A DNA stretch of 64,000 bases. It comes from Methyloversatilis universalis (lineage in GTDB: Bacteria; Pseudomonadota; Gammaproteobacteria; Methylococcales; Methylococcaceae). The notes beneath the pieces were generated by a model, which ran no database searches, was not told the DNA's origin, and was given only the letters and a program-made list of their open reading frames with translations. A program made the position numbers and the translations under genes. Shown here one piece after another: positions 41,989 to 52,014 of this stretch; within the stretch, counting starts at the first letter, position 1; every line of letters begins with the position of its first letter. The DNA lies in contig DYIL01000003.1 of assembly GCA_020723665.1 (NCBI GenBank), positions 62,001 to 126,000 of the forward strand, read 5' to 3'.

Positions 41989-43008
41989 ATGACACTCAAA
42001 CGCTTAAGAAACATTCTGAACACCGTGCTGCTCGGCACGGCCCTGGCCGCCTCGTCCGTCAGCGAAGCCGCCGATATGGTCCTGCTTAACGTTTCCTACG
42101 ATCCTACCCGCGAGTTCTACGAAGAGTACAACCGGGTCTTTGCCAAATATTGGCGCGACAAAACCGGCGACTCCGTAACTATCAACCAGTCCCACGGCGG
42201 CAGCGGCAAGCAGGCGCGCGCGGTGATCGACGGGCTGGATGCGGATGTGGTGACGCTGGCCCTGGCCTACGACGTCGATCAGCTGTATCAGAAAGCCAAG
42301 CTGATTCCGGAAAGCTGGCAGTCGCGCCTGCCCAATAACAGCGCCCCGTACACCTCGACCATGGTGTTCCTGGTGCGTGCGGGAAATCCCAAAGGCATCA
42401 AGGACTGGGACGATCTCGCCAAACCCGGCATCTCGGTCGTCACGCCCAATCCCAAAACCTCCGGCGGCGCCCGCTGGATTTATCTCGCCGCCTGGGGATA
42501 TGGCCTGAAGAAACAGGGAAGCGAAGCGGCGGCCAAGAACCTGGTCCAAAAGATCTACAAGAACGCGGCGGTATTGGACACCGGAGCGCGCGGCTCCACC
42601 GTCACCTTCGCCGAACGGGAAATCGGCGACGTGCTCATCACCTGGGAGAACGAAGCGTATTTGATTCTCAAGGAATCTGGCGAAAACAAGTTCGAGATCG
42701 TCACGCCTTCGTTGAGCATACTGGCCGAACCGCCGGTCACGGTGGTTGACAAGGTGGCCAAGCGGCACGGCACGGAAGAAGTCGCGAAAGCCTATCTCGA
42801 ATATCTCTATAGCACAGAGGGCCAGGAGCTCGCCGCGAAGCATTTCTATCGGCCCAGCGATCCAAAGATTCTGGCGAAATTCGGCAATCAGTTCAAAAAG
42901 ATCGAGCTGTTCAGGATTTCCGACGTTTTCGGCGACTGGAACAAAGCCCAAAAGACACATTTCTCGGACGGCGGCGTGTTCGACCAGCTTTACGGCTCAG
43001 GGCGCTAA
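41989..43008 (+). CDS. sbp: Periplasmic sulfate-binding protein of the sulfate ABC importer
   Basis: A 339-residue binding protein with a signal peptide ([14 protein letters not shown]). The sulfate-binding signatures [18 protein letters not shown] and [18 protein letters not shown] are clear, with [18 protein letters not shown] in the C-terminal lobe. It delivers sulfate or thiosulfate to CysT/CysW/CysA. It starts 15 bp after the porin gene, so they are co-transcribed. The membrane and ATPase genes lie 3 kb further on. Confidence 0.95.
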   Translation: MTLKRLRNILNTVLLGTALAASSVSEAADMVLLNVSYDPTREFYEEYNRVFAKYWRDKTGDSVTINQSHGGSGKQARAVIDGLDADVVTLALAYDVDQLYQKAKLIPESWQSRLPNNSAPYTSTMVFLVRAGNPKGIKDWDDLAKPGISVVTPNPKTSGGARWIYLAAWGYGLKKQGSEAAAKNLVQKIYKNAAVLDTGARGSTVTFAEREIGDVLITWENEAYLILKESGENKFEIVTPSLSILAEPPVTVVDKVAKRHGTEEVAKAYLEYLYSTEGQELAAKHFYRPSDPKILAKFGNQFKKIELFRISDVFGDWNKAQKTHFSDGGVFDQLYGSGR

Positions 43009-43108
43009 GCATTCCAGGACGGGAACTTAGATTCCGGAGCCTTAAACCCGCTGGCAGACCGGGCTCAGTCTGCCAACCCTGCAGCCATTTTCGAAAAGGA
43101 GTCAACCC

Positions 43109-43966
43109 ATGCCGCTACAACAACTTGTCGAGTATTTCAACCAGCGCTTTATCGAAGCGCAAGGACTAGGCTATCCACCGCTCCGGCTTAACGGTACGCG
43201 GGTCGAAGGACGTTTCGGGAATCTGCGCATCGGCAGTATGCTCCACCCGGTTCGCCTGGCCGAATCGCCGCCGGTCGTGATCGGCCACGATGCGTCCTCG
43301 TTCATACCGGACGCGCCGAACGATTCGAATCTACCGCTTCCTGCCCCTGCCGCAGACGAACCCGTCGATATCGTAAACCTCGACCGTCTGACCCGCACGG
43401 TCCACATGCTCAATTACCTGCCCGTCGCCCACAACGACGGGCACTTGTTCCTCCATGTGCATCCGCGTCATGTTCTCGCCGTGAAAAAGGATCACGGCGC
43501 TTATTTCGAAGAAATCATCCGACGCTGCGGCCTCTCGACCCGCCGCGTCGTCATCACGCTACAGGTCAGCCCGGTTTATGATCGCCATCTGATTCTGCTG
43601 CTCGAACGGCTGAGAAATTACCGCGATCGCGGTTACTCGACGGCGATCAAGTTCGATGACCGCGCCGGCATCAGCTTCCTCGAGCGGTATTGCATCGAAT
43701 TCCTCTACCGATTCACGCCGGATTTCGTGCGGTTCGACACGCGGTTTTTCCCGAGGCTGACCCGCGACGCGGAGAACTACCGGCGGCGATCGTCTCTGTT
43801 GCTGGCCGCTCGCCGTCTCGACACCCAGTTGCTGATCGAGGGCATCCACAGCGAGGCCGACGCCGAACTGGCAACGCTGCTACAAGCCGATTTGGTCAAA
43901 GGAAGCCACTACGAGCGGAGTGCCGTTCGAGGAGTCGAGCGGAGCCTCGCCGATTGCGTCGAATAG
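43109..43966 (+). CDS. Degenerate EAL-domain protein
   Basis: A 285-residue protein with the EAL fold but several altered catalytic motifs. The EAL signature is absent; the usual Asn strand reads FLHVHPRHV (about 114-122), the usual E-x-T/E strand reads VVITLQVSP, DDFG reads KFDDRAG (181-187), and the Lys strand reads VRFDTRFF. Glu243 of LIEGIHSEAD is kept. It is probably a c-di-GMP sensor or protein-binding module with no hydrolase activity. It follows the sulfate-binding protein by 100 bp, same strand, so its role is likely tied to sulfate uptake. Confidence 0.82.
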   Translation: MPLQQLVEYFNQRFIEAQGLGYPPLRLNGTRVEGRFGNLRIGSMLHPVRLAESPPVVIGHDASSFIPDAPNDSNLPLPAPAADEPVDIVNLDRLTRTVHMLNYLPVAHNDGHLFLHVHPRHVLAVKKDHGAYFEEIIRRCGLSTRRVVITLQVSPVYDRHLILLLERLRNYRDRGYSTAIKFDDRAGISFLERYCIEFLYRFTPDFVRFDTRFFPRLTRDAENYRRRSSLLLAARRLDTQLLIEGIHSEADAELATLLQADLVKGSHYERSAVRGVERSLADCVE

Positions 43967-43969
43967 CCG

Positions 43970-45095
43970 TGTACGCTTGCCGTTGCCGCAGGGACATCCA
44001 GAATTGGTCTCGTCCCTGGTCTTCGAGTTCCGCCTCTACGTGGGCGTCGCGCCAATGCGCGGTAGCGGCGAGCGTTACCAGCGCCTCTGCTCTCCCGGTT
44101 TGACGGAAAACCGGAGCATGCCGTCCTCGATCGCGATTTCGCCGCTGTCCACGATCCAGTCCGGCGCGGGTTGCGCGCTTTGGAAACGATCGAGGAAAGG
44201 CTTGCGGCGAGGCGCCCGGATCTCGAGTTGAGAGAGCAGATCGGATTCGCCCCAATCTCGCGCCACTCGAATTCGCCTGAACTCGAACCGGGGATCGTCC
44301 CGATAATTGCTTTCCACGGACCCGTCGCAAACCCGACGGCGAAAGACGCCGATTCCAGGGCCCGGCGCCAGATCTCTGCGCCATCGCTTCGTCCGGACTT
44401 CCAAGCGCGCGGACAATCCACCGCGATGACCGCCCGGCCAGCCGCCGCTCCAGCACGTCGCGCGCTCGTGCGAACCTCCGCGCCAGTGATTCGGCGGAGG
44501 CAGGTCGGCGATATCGGCATCCCGGTACCCGCACACGCCCACTTCCCAGCGGCCGCTCTTGACCAACTGTTCGAGCCGGTGCCAGGAAACCATCTGGGTA
44601 TTGCGCCGATCGAGCACGTTCGGATCCACGAACACGACTCCCGTCATACCTAGGGACGCGAAAACCTCGTCCGCGGCTTCCAGCGTTTCCCGGTGCGCTT
44701 CGTCAAACGTAAGCAGCACGGGTTTTCCGGGGAGCGCGGCCTCGTCATCATGCCACCACCGAACAACCTGAGAGAGCCTCACCGTGGTATAACCCGCCTG
44801 TTTCAGGGCTGCCATCTGAGCTCGGAACGACGCGGGGGAAGCCGCGAATTCGTGAGTGGAGCCGACCTTTGCCGAAAGCCAGTGCGATAAAGGCTTCGTT
44901 TTCCCCGGCCGACCCGATCGAGACCGGCGCAGGCGAGCGCGACTCGTCAGAGAGGTATTCCGTGCCCCGCAGCGCCATCAACACGGCCGCGAGGACCATC
45001 CACCACAAGAGATTTCGCCAGTGCCCGACCGGGCGAGCGCTGCCGGAACCCGACAGTCCCGCAAGACCAGTGCTTTTCCTTCAATCCTTTTCATG
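43970..45095 (-). pseudogene. Broken polysaccharide deacetylase-like gene
   Basis: Fragments in different minus-strand frames form one ancestral gene. The start is near 45095, then MVLAAVLMALRGTEYLSDES in a second frame, then ALKQAGYTTVRLSQVVRWW, LLTFDEAHRETLEAADEVF and GMTGVVFVDPNVLDRRNTQM in a third; the deacetylase metal-site text LTFDEAHR replaces the usual TFDDG. Later, SASFAVGFATGPWKAIIGT and a C-terminal domain are in other frames. At least three frameshifts are needed. The gene probably acted on a cell-surface glycan. It lies opposite to, and interrupts, the sulfate uptake region. The boundaries are approximate. Confidence 0.75.
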
Positions 45096-45127
45096 TGACG
45101 TCCTTCCTGTTTTTGTAAACGATTTGC

Positions 45128-45281
45128 GGGGACCTCGAAAAACCGCCTTCCCGGCGGTTTTTCTCTTCGCCACGCCCAAACGCGATTTGGGCTTGACTTT
45201 ACGTTTTCAACCCCTTATGTGGCCGAAAACGACGGGGCTTCCCTGCCCCGTACGAGCGCCTCGAAGTTTTTCGAGGTGCTC
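45128..45281. repeat. Tri-hairpin element, intact copy
   Basis: A 154-bp copy, from GGGGACCTCGAAAAACCGCC to TTTTTCGAGGTGCTC. All three hairpins are present; the middle stem is slightly mismatched (ACGCCCAAA against TTTGGGCTTGA). It lies just upstream of the deacetylase pseudogene start. Confidence 0.88.
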
Positions 45282-46025
45282 TTGCGTGAGAGTGGCCGAT
45301 GTTGATCGCTTTACCCGGCACCCTGCCGGCGTTCCCAGGGGCGAGCGGAAGTCGTCTGCGAACGTTCCGAAAGCACGGACGACGAGGCCGGATCGAGCTC
45401 CGATTCCATTTCAGAGTCCAGAGCGTTTCGCGAACGCTACCGTATTCCTTTCGACTTCTGCGCCGAACACCTATGTTTCTGTTGGTCGAAATCTTTTTCA
45501 GATTCGGCGAAAACCGTTGTCGTAAGCTCTCCGTAACGTTCCGTCTTCCCGCCTCGTCCTTAGAACCCCGAAATCGTGCGAGTTTCGATCGCCCGGCCCC
45601 GCTAAGAGCCCGTCGGCACTATCGTATAAAGACTGATCCTAAGGCACTTTCCGGCGAGCCACGAGCCGAGGGCGTCCGATCGATCGACCATGAAATTTTC
45701 TGACACTACGAAGGCGGCGTGCTTCGTCCTCCTTTCGGCGGTTCAGACACCGCATCCGTCGGCGTGAACGGCGGACCGTATCCGCCGAGTTTCCCTGGCG
45801 TGGAGCGAGTCTTGCTGCCGCGATACGAAGACAGGAGCGTCATTGCCGTTCCGGGCGAAGCTCAAGGCGGGCGGAGAAACCGAACGAGCCATCCAAACCG
45901 CTCCCGTGACGCTCGTCGCCTGGTTATTAATAACGATATTGAATATTTGAAGTTATTTTCATTCTTTGTAGGAATATCAAAACACTGATATCGTACCCGC
46001 GAACGGCACAACCGATGGAGTTTTC
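45282..46025. other. Long leader before cysT
   Basis: About 740 bp without a recognisable gene; short frames are Arg-rich and look non-coding. An AT-rich stretch at about 45920-45990, ending near GGAG (46017-46020), is the likely promoter region of cysTWA, but I could not define the boxes. No sulfur-related riboswitch was seen. Confidence 0.4.
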
Positions 46026-46853
46026 TTGTCGATGCTGAAGCGACACAGCGTATTGCCCGGCTTTTCGATCACGCTGGGGTTCACGTTGACCTATCTGAGC
46101 CTGATCGTACTCATCCCTCTCTCGGCGACCTTTCTGAAAAGCGCTACCCTGGGCTGGGATGGATTTTGGGCGGTCGTCACCGCGCCGCGGGTCCTCGCTT
46201 CTTATAAGCTGACGTTTGGCGCCGCCCTGACAGGGGCCACCATCAATGCGGTCTTCGGCCTGCTGGTGGCCTGGATTCTGGTTCGTTACGACTTCTTCGG
46301 GAAAAAGCTAGTTGACGCGCTCGTGGACTTACCGTTCGCCTTGCCTACCGCCGTGGCCGGCATCGCGCTGGCCACGATTTATTCGAGCAAAGGCTGGATC
46401 GGCCTGTTTTTCGCGCCGCTGGGCATCAAGATCGCCCACACCCCGCTGGGCATAGTCGTCGCGCTGACTTTTATAGGCCTGCCGTTCGTCGTCCGGACGG
46501 TTCAGCCGGTACTCGAGGCTTTCGATACCGAGCTGGAGGAAGCGGCCGCCAGCCTGGGCGCCAACCGCTCGCAGACTTTCCGAAAAGTCATCCTGCCTAC
46601 GCTCTTGCCGGCCATCCTGACCGGATTCGCTTTGGCCTTCGCTCGCGCCGTCGGAGAGTACGGTTCGGTCATCTTCATCGCCGGCAATATTCCGATGGTT
46701 TCGGAAATAACGCCGTTGTTGATCGTCACCAAGTTGGAGCAGTACGACTACGCCGGTGCCACGGCCCTGGCCGTTTCCATGCTGGTCGTGTCGTTCGGCC
46801 TGCTGCTCGCCATTAACGGACTTCAACGCTGGACCGAAATGCGCCGCGCCTGA
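46026..46853 (+). CDS. cysT: Sulfate ABC transporter permease CysT
   Basis: A 275-residue inner-membrane permease with six predicted helices ([18 protein letters not shown] is the first) and the binding-protein-dependent transport signature [21 protein letters not shown] near residue 175. It forms the sulfate channel with CysW. The frame starts with TTG at 46026 (GGAG 5 bp upstream); ATG at 46032 is the alternative. It is the first gene of cysT-cysW-cysA. Confidence 0.93.
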   Translation: MSMLKRHSVLPGFSITLGFTLTYLSLIVLIPLSATFLKSATLGWDGFWAVVTAPRVLASYKLTFGAALTGATINAVFGLLVAWILVRYDFFGKKLVDALVDLPFALPTAVAGIALATIYSSKGWIGLFFAPLGIKIAHTPLGIVVALTFIGLPFVVRTVQPVLEAFDTELEEAAASLGANRSQTFRKVILPTLLPAILTGFALAFARAVGEYGSVIFIAGNIPMVSEITPLLIVTKLEQYDYAGATALAVSMLVVSFGLLLAINGLQRWTEMRRA

Positions 46854-46873
46854 TTTCTTCAAGGAATTCCCGG

Positions 46874-47752
46874 ATGACTACGATCGCTTTCCCTACACCG
46901 ATTGGCCGCAGCCATGCCGCCGCCCGCACGAATCGCGACCCGGCGCTCGTCCGCTGGCTGCTGATCGCCTTGGCTCTCGTTTTTCTCATCGGATTTCTGT
47001 TCCTACCCTTGGCCGTCATCTTCACCCAGGCGCTCAGTAAAGGCTGGGCGGCTTATGCCGCCGCGCTGACCGAACCCAATGCCATCTCCGCAATGCGGCT
47101 GACGGTGTTGGCGGCGGCCGTTGCGGTGCCGCTCAATCTGGTATTCGGCATCGCCGCCGCCTGGGTGATCGCCAAGTTCGAATTTCCGGGGAAAAGTCTG
47201 CTGATCACCCTGATCGACCTTCCGTTCTCGGTATCGCCGGTGGTCTCAGGGTTGATCTACGTACTGCTGTTCGGTCTTCAGGGCTGGCTCGGTCCGTGGC
47301 TGCACGAGCACGACATCAGGCTGATCTTCGCCGTACCCGGCATCGTCCTCGCCACGATCTTCGTTACCTTCCCTTTCGTCGCCCGCGAGCTCATTCCGCT
47401 CATGCAGGCGCAGGGCAAGGAGGAGGAAGAAGCAGCGATCGTACTAGGCGCCTCGGGCTGGCAGACCTTCTGGCGCGTCACCCTGCCCAATGTGAAATGG
47501 GGACTGCTCTACGGCGTAATCCTCTGCAACGCGCGCGCCATGGGCGAGTTCGGGGCGGTCTCGGTGGTATCCGGACACATCCGGGGGATGACCAACACCG
47601 TCCCGCTGCACGTGGAGATTCTGTACAACGAGTACAACAGCACCGCCGCATTCGCGGTGGCTTCCGTGTTGACGCTGCTGGCTCTGGTGACACTGGCGGC
47701 CAAGAGCATCTTGGAATGGCGCATCAAACTGCAGACCGAGAAGCGTCCGTGA
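46874..47752 (+). CDS. cysW: Sulfate ABC transporter permease CysW
   Basis: A 292-residue permease paired with CysT. It has a longer N-terminal tail, six helices ([20 protein letters not shown] first) and the loop [25 protein letters not shown] that contacts the ATPase. [20 protein letters not shown] is typical of CysW. It begins 20 bp after cysT. Confidence 0.95.
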   Translation: MTTIAFPTPIGRSHAAARTNRDPALVRWLLIALALVFLIGFLFLPLAVIFTQALSKGWAAYAAALTEPNAISAMRLTVLAAAVAVPLNLVFGIAAAWVIAKFEFPGKSLLITLIDLPFSVSPVVSGLIYVLLFGLQGWLGPWLHEHDIRLIFAVPGIVLATIFVTFPFVARELIPLMQAQGKEEEEAAIVLGASGWQTFWRVTLPNVKWGLLYGVILCNARAMGEFGAVSVVSGHIRGMTNTVPLHVEILYNEYNSTAAFAVASVLTLLALVTLAAKSILEWRIKLQTEKRP

Positions 47753-47847
47753 AGCCGTCAGCGACCGGGCCGGCATCTGCCGCCCGCCGGAACGGGAAGC
47801 GTTTTATCCCGGCTGAGCCGGTCCACCCAATTTAGGAGCACCCTGCA

Positions 47848-48948
47848 ATGAGCATCGAAATCAAGAATGTCGAAAAATCCTTCGGCCGCTTCAAGGCTCT
47901 GAAAAACATCAGCCTCGACATCGCCGGTGGCGAACTGGTGGCCCTCTTGGGACCTTCCGGCTGCGGCAAGACGACCTTGCTGCGCATCATCGCGGGACTG
48001 GAGGCGCCCGACGCCGGTTCGATCTTATTCCACGGCGAGGACGCGACTCACCGCCATGTTAGAGACCGCCAGGTCGGATTCGTATTCCAGCACTACGCCT
48101 TGTTCCGGCATATGACCGTATTCGAGAACGTCGCGTTCGGCCTTCGTGTGCGGCCGAGGAGAAAAAGGCCGCCGGAAAGCGTGGTCCGGCAAAAAGTGCA
48201 CGACCTGCTGAACCTGGTGCAACTCGATTGGTTGGCGGAGCGCTACCCCGACCAATTGTCGGGCGGCCAACGCCAGCGCATCGCCCTGGCCCGTGCGCTG
48301 GCGGTCGAGCCTCAAGTGCTGCTCTTGGACGAGCCCTTCGGCGCCCTCGACGCCAAGGTGCGCAAGGACTTGCGCCGCTGGCTGCGGCGCCTGCACGACG
48401 AACTGCACGTGACCAGCGTCTTCGTCACCCACGATCAGGAAGAAGCCCTGGAAGTGGCCGACCGGGTGGTGGTGCTGAACGAAGGACGGATCGAGCAGAT
48501 CGGCGCCCCGCACGAGGTTTACGACCACCCGGCGACGCCTTTCGTCTATCAATTCCTGGGCGATGTCAACCTGTTCCACGGACGGGTCCACGACGGCCAT
48601 GCCCGCATCGGCGAGACCGAAGTGGAACTCGCCGGCGGCCCGGATCATCCGGGATCGGCCGTCTTCTACGTGCGTCCTCATGAAATCGAAATCCTGCGGG
48701 ACCGCGGCACCGGCACCATCGCCGCCAAGATCAGTGACATTCGTCCTCTGGGAGCGACCGTACGCATCGAGCTGGAACGCACGGACGGCCGAGGACTGGT
48801 GGAAGTCGAGCTGACCCGTGATCGCTTCGCCAACAAAGGTTTTCTTCACGGCGAAAGCGTTTATTTGCAGCCGAAGCGGCTCCGCACGTTCGACCACAAC
48901 TCGACCTTGGAAAACACCATCGGAAGCGGTCAATTCATCGCCTCGTAG
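47848..48948 (+). CDS. cysA: Sulfate ABC transporter ATP-binding protein CysA
   Basis: A 366-residue ATPase powering CysT/CysW. Walker A is GPSGCGKTT (about residue 36), the signature [19 protein letters not shown], Walker [13 protein letters not shown]-loop [12 protein letters not shown]-terminal regulatory TOBE-like domain (about 240-366) carries YVRPHEIEI. The length and domain order are standard. Confidence 0.95.
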   Translation: MSIEIKNVEKSFGRFKALKNISLDIAGGELVALLGPSGCGKTTLLRIIAGLEAPDAGSILFHGEDATHRHVRDRQVGFVFQHYALFRHMTVFENVAFGLRVRPRRKRPPESVVRQKVHDLLNLVQLDWLAERYPDQLSGGQRQRIALARALAVEPQVLLLDEPFGALDAKVRKDLRRWLRRLHDELHVTSVFVTHDQEEALEVADRVVVLNEGRIEQIGAPHEVYDHPATPFVYQFLGDVNLFHGRVHDGHARIGETEVELAGGPDHPGSAVFYVRPHEIEILRDRGTGTIAAKISDIRPLGATVRIELERTDGRGLVEVELTRDRFANKGFLHGESVYLQPKRLRTFDHNSTLENTIGSGQFIAS

Positions 48949-49009
48949 CCGAGGATAAGGCACTACCATCCGCCTTTGCCTATTCGATGCAACCCATTCA
49001 GGGATCTGA

Positions 49010-49379
49010 ATGCAAGCCTCCGTCCTCATACTTCCCGGCATCGGCGACTCCCGCCCCGAACACTGGCAAACCCGCTGGGAAATCAAGCATCCCGAGTTCC
49101 GTAGGGTCCAGCAAGAAGAGTGGAATTCGCCGGTGTGCAGCGACTGGATCGAGCGGCTGGAAAGCGCCGTTTCGGAGTCGGGTTCGCGCACCGTACTCGT
49201 GGCGCAGAGCGACTCAAGCTTGGTTAAATGGGCAATCCCTTGCCGACGAGCCCGTAGGCCCAACCGCAGCGTCGGCGCTGCGGAGATACCGTTTGCAATT
49301 GGGACGCCGGCATCCAGGGCGCAAGGATGTGCTCCGCCCCGTGCTATCCGTTTTATCGGGCGAGAATGACGATGCGGCC
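49010..49379 (+). pseudogene. Truncated RBBP9/YdeN-family alpha/beta hydrolase
   Basis: The start is a good match to the family (VLILPGIGDSRPEHWQTRWE, then RVQQEEWNSPVCSDWIERLE). At the nucleophile elbow, however, the text is VLVAQSDSSLVKWA where VLVAHSLG is expected, and the frame then moves to unrelated Arg/Pro-rich sequence. The rest is missing; a MITE begins at 49384. The gene was therefore broken by deletion or frameshift and then by insertion, or the reverse. Confidence 0.75.
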
Positions 49380-49383
49380 CTAA

Positions 49384-49633
49384 GGAAGCTCTGAATGAGC
49401 CCTCTCCCGCTGGGACAAACCTGTCCTGAGCCTGGTCGAAGGGCCTGTCCTGAGCGAAGTCGAAGGGCCGTGCTTCGCACGTTAGCGTTCGCTCCCGGCG
49501 AACGGGGGCACGGGTAAGCGCCGCTTGCGGCTCCCAAAGGGGACAGTGTGGCGTGATTGAGTTGGGTGAGGGGCTTTGAGATCCAACAGTTGCATCGTTC
49601 GCTTTTCCCACTGGAAACTTGATCAGAGCTTCC
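49384..49633. mobile_element. IS5-type MITE, copy 1 (CTAA target duplication)
   Basis: A 250-bp element. The ends are inverted repeats GGAAGCTCTGA and the complement of TCAGAGCTTCC. CTAA is duplicated at 49380-49383 and 49634-49637, as expected for IS5-group YTAR targets. It contains GTCGAAGGG repeats and no transposase, so it must be mobilised in trans. Confidence 0.88.
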
Positions 49634-49753
49634 CTAAATTGATGAGTTCGGGGGTATTGGGTTAATTACTTCGACTCACGCGCTAGCGACAGGATGCTAT
49701 TGTTCTTTATACTTCGCCGATCAGTTTCACCCATTTGCTTTGAGAGAGCTTTT

Positions 49754-50539
49754 ATGCGCCGGGTCATATTCAATCAAAAAGGGGGGGTCGGTAAGTCCAC
49801 GATTACCTGCAATCTCGCTGCCATCAGTGCCGCCGAAGGCAAGAAAACCTTGGTTGTCGATCTCGATGTCCAGGGTAATTCCACGCATTATTTGTTGGGC
49901 CGTAAAATCGCCGACCCGGATGCCAGCATCGCCCATTTCTTCAAGGAAACCTTGAGTTTGAATCTCTTCGGCAAAAGCCCGAGTCCGGGACTCAACGGCG
50001 CCATCCACGAAACGCCTTTTCCGAATCTTTACGTCGTGCCGTCCCACCCTGAATTGGAGCCGCTGCAAAGCCGTCTCGAATCCCGCTACAAAATCTATAA
50101 GCTGCGCGAGGCGCTGGATGCGCTCGGGGATTTCGAGCACATCTATATCGATACGCCGCCGGTGCTGAACTTTTACAGCCGTTCGGCCCTGATCGCCGCT
50201 CGGCACTGCTTGATTCCGTTCGACTGCGACGCTTTCTCGCGGGAAGCCCTTTACACCCTCCTGGCCGTGATCGGCGAGATCAAGGCGGACCACAACGACG
50301 CGCTGGAAATCGAAGGCATCATCGTCAATCAGTTCCAGGGCCGTGCCAATCTCCCGCAGCAACTGGTCAACCAGTTGATATCGGAAGGCCATCCCGTGTT
50401 GCAAACCAAACTTTCGCCATCGGTCAAGGTGCGAGAATCGCACAGTGAATCCAAGCCGTTGATCTACTACGCACCGGACCACAAGCTCTCCGAGGAGTAC
50501 AAGGCGCTGCACCGGGAAATTCACCAAAGGCCGCACTGA
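49754..50539 (+). CDS. ParA-family ATPase
   Basis: A 261-residue P-loop ATPase with the deviant Walker A KGGVGKST at residues 9-16 and LVVDLDVQGNSTHYLLG after it, then YIDTPPVLNFYSRSALIA (Walker B-like). It resembles single ParA/Soj-like proteins that position cargo on the nucleoid or membrane. There is no ParB or centromere beside it, so plasmid partition is unlikely. The ATG at 49754 was chosen because the family begins right at the motif; the frame extends further. Confidence 0.88.
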   Translation: MRRVIFNQKGGVGKSTITCNLAAISAAEGKKTLVVDLDVQGNSTHYLLGRKIADPDASIAHFFKETLSLNLFGKSPSPGLNGAIHETPFPNLYVVPSHPELEPLQSRLESRYKIYKLREALDALGDFEHIYIDTPPVLNFYSRSALIAARHCLIPFDCDAFSREALYTLLAVIGEIKADHNDALEIEGIIVNQFQGRANLPQQLVNQLISEGHPVLQTKLSPSVKVRESHSESKPLIYYAPDHKLSEEYKALHREIHQRPH

Positions 50540-50556
50540 GGGTTTTCGATAACGCC

Positions 50557-50961
50557 ATGAGCACACTCGCGTTCCTCGATCGAATCGCGGAAGAAAAGAT
50601 CCGGGAAGCGATCGAGCGCGGCGATTTGAGCGATCTGCCCGGTGCCGGCAAGCCCATCCCCGACGAAGACGATTTGGCCTTAGTGCCAGCCGAGCTTCGC
50701 ATGGCGTATCGGGTTCTCAAGAATGCCGGTTATGTCCCCGAAGAGGTGCGCTTGCGCCGGGAAATCGAAGACGTCGGCCGGCTGCTGGAATTCTGCGACG
50801 ATTCGTCGACGCAATACCGAGAAGGCTTGAACCGGTTGCAACTGCTGGTGCAACGCTTGGGAGAAATGCGCGGCGGCAACGTGGCGCTGCAAGACCGTTA
50901 CTACAAGCAGGTCGCCGAGAAGTTCGGCCGGCGGCATTCCGCGTCGAAACCTGATCGCTAG
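50557..50961 (+). CDS. DUF1992 (DnaJ homologue subfamily C member 28-like) protein
   Basis: A 134-residue protein. The DUF1992 core is clear: LDRIAEEKIREAIERGDLSD, LPGAGKPI, LRMAYRVLKNAGYVPEEV. The family has no established molecular function; it lacks the J-domain. It is in a compact plus-strand set with the ParA-like and RMD1-like genes (17 and 20 bp apart). Confidence 0.92.
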   Translation: MSTLAFLDRIAEEKIREAIERGDLSDLPGAGKPIPDEDDLALVPAELRMAYRVLKNAGYVPEEVRLRREIEDVGRLLEFCDDSSTQYREGLNRLQLLVQRLGEMRGGNVALQDRYYKQVAEKFGRRHSASKPDR

Positions 50962-50981
50962 CTTATAAGGACCGAAAGCCG

Positions 50982-51791
50982 GTGCAGACGGAGGATATTC
51001 GCAAGGCGAACGAAGCGACGGAAATCTTACGCGCCCGCGCCTGGTTTCTCGGAACCCGCATCGACGTTCGGGATCTGGAGCGCGGCAGCCGGCTCGCCGT
51101 AGGGCCGCTGACCATGCTGGTGGGGCCTAGAGGGTATAGCCTCATCTTTCGCTTCGGTGTGGTCGTGCTCATCGGCCTGACCCGAGCCGAGGAAACGGAG
51201 ATTCTCGAGCGTCTGGCGCCCTCGGTCCAAAACGCTTTCACTCACCCCGAATCGGACGAGGTGGACATCATCATCGATCCCCATAGGCCCGAGCGCTTCG
51301 ACCAGAACGGACGGTTGAGCATCAGTGAGGCGAGTCCCGGTCGGCTGCAAGTGGTCGCGCATGTGCTGGCGAAAAGCTGCGTGCTCGGCTATTACGAGCG
51401 CAGCGTCGCCGAGGTCTTCGACCGCGTGGAGCGGCTGGCGGAACGCCTGTGCCAAGGCTTGGGACCCGCTCGCGACAAAAAAGAGATTCTCAACGAGATC
51501 GGCAACGTCCTGCTGATCCTGACCCGGACCGTGGGCCGTGTCGAAGTCACCGAAAAGCCGGAAATCACCTGGGAAGACATCGAACTCGAGCGCCTCTACG
51601 AACGGCTGGCCTACGAGTACGAACTGCGCGACCGGGACCTGGCGCTGTCCCGCAAGCTGGAACTGATCTCCCGCACCGCCGAAACCTACCTGGACCTGGT
51701 CAACAGCCGTCAGACGCTCCGCGTCGAGTGGTACATCGTCATTCTCATCGTGATGGAAGTCATCCTGTCGCTGTACGAGAAATTCTTCTGA
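50982..51791 (+). CDS. RMD1/DUF155-family membrane protein
   Basis: A 269-residue protein of the RMD1/sif2 family. The conserved middle is SEASPGRLQVVAHVLAKSCV and LGYYERSVAEVFDRVERLAE, and a single C-terminal helix is visible (WYIVILIVMEVILSLYEKFF). Eukaryotic members are mitochondrial and act in meiotic division or mitochondrial gene expression; the bacterial role is unclear. It starts with GTG, preceded by AAGGA. Confidence 0.88.
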   Translation: MQTEDIRKANEATEILRARAWFLGTRIDVRDLERGSRLAVGPLTMLVGPRGYSLIFRFGVVVLIGLTRAEETEILERLAPSVQNAFTHPESDEVDIIIDPHRPERFDQNGRLSISEASPGRLQVVAHVLAKSCVLGYYERSVAEVFDRVERLAERLCQGLGPARDKKEILNEIGNVLLILTRTVGRVEVTEKPEITWEDIELERLYERLAYEYELRDRDLALSRKLELISRTAETYLDLVNSRQTLRVEWYIVILIVMEVILSLYEKFF

Positions 51792-52014
51792 CCGCCCTCA
51801 GGCTGTCGGTCGAAATCCCGCGCAGGTTTTTTCCCGTACCTGCGTATACACACAACATGAAAGCCTTCTCGCCCATTCCCTCGATGCCTATCGCTGCCCG
51901 TAGGCCGACAAGCCTTCGCCGGCACTTGCAACCACTGAGCTCACTGCCTTCCGATCGAGGGCTCCGAGCCGATCACCGCCGTTCCGTCGGCGAGACCTCG
52001 TACGGCAAACGCTC

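Noticed and set aside
45719-45988. Short plus-strand frame before cysT
   Set aside because: No protein-like features; the region is more likely a leader and promoter.
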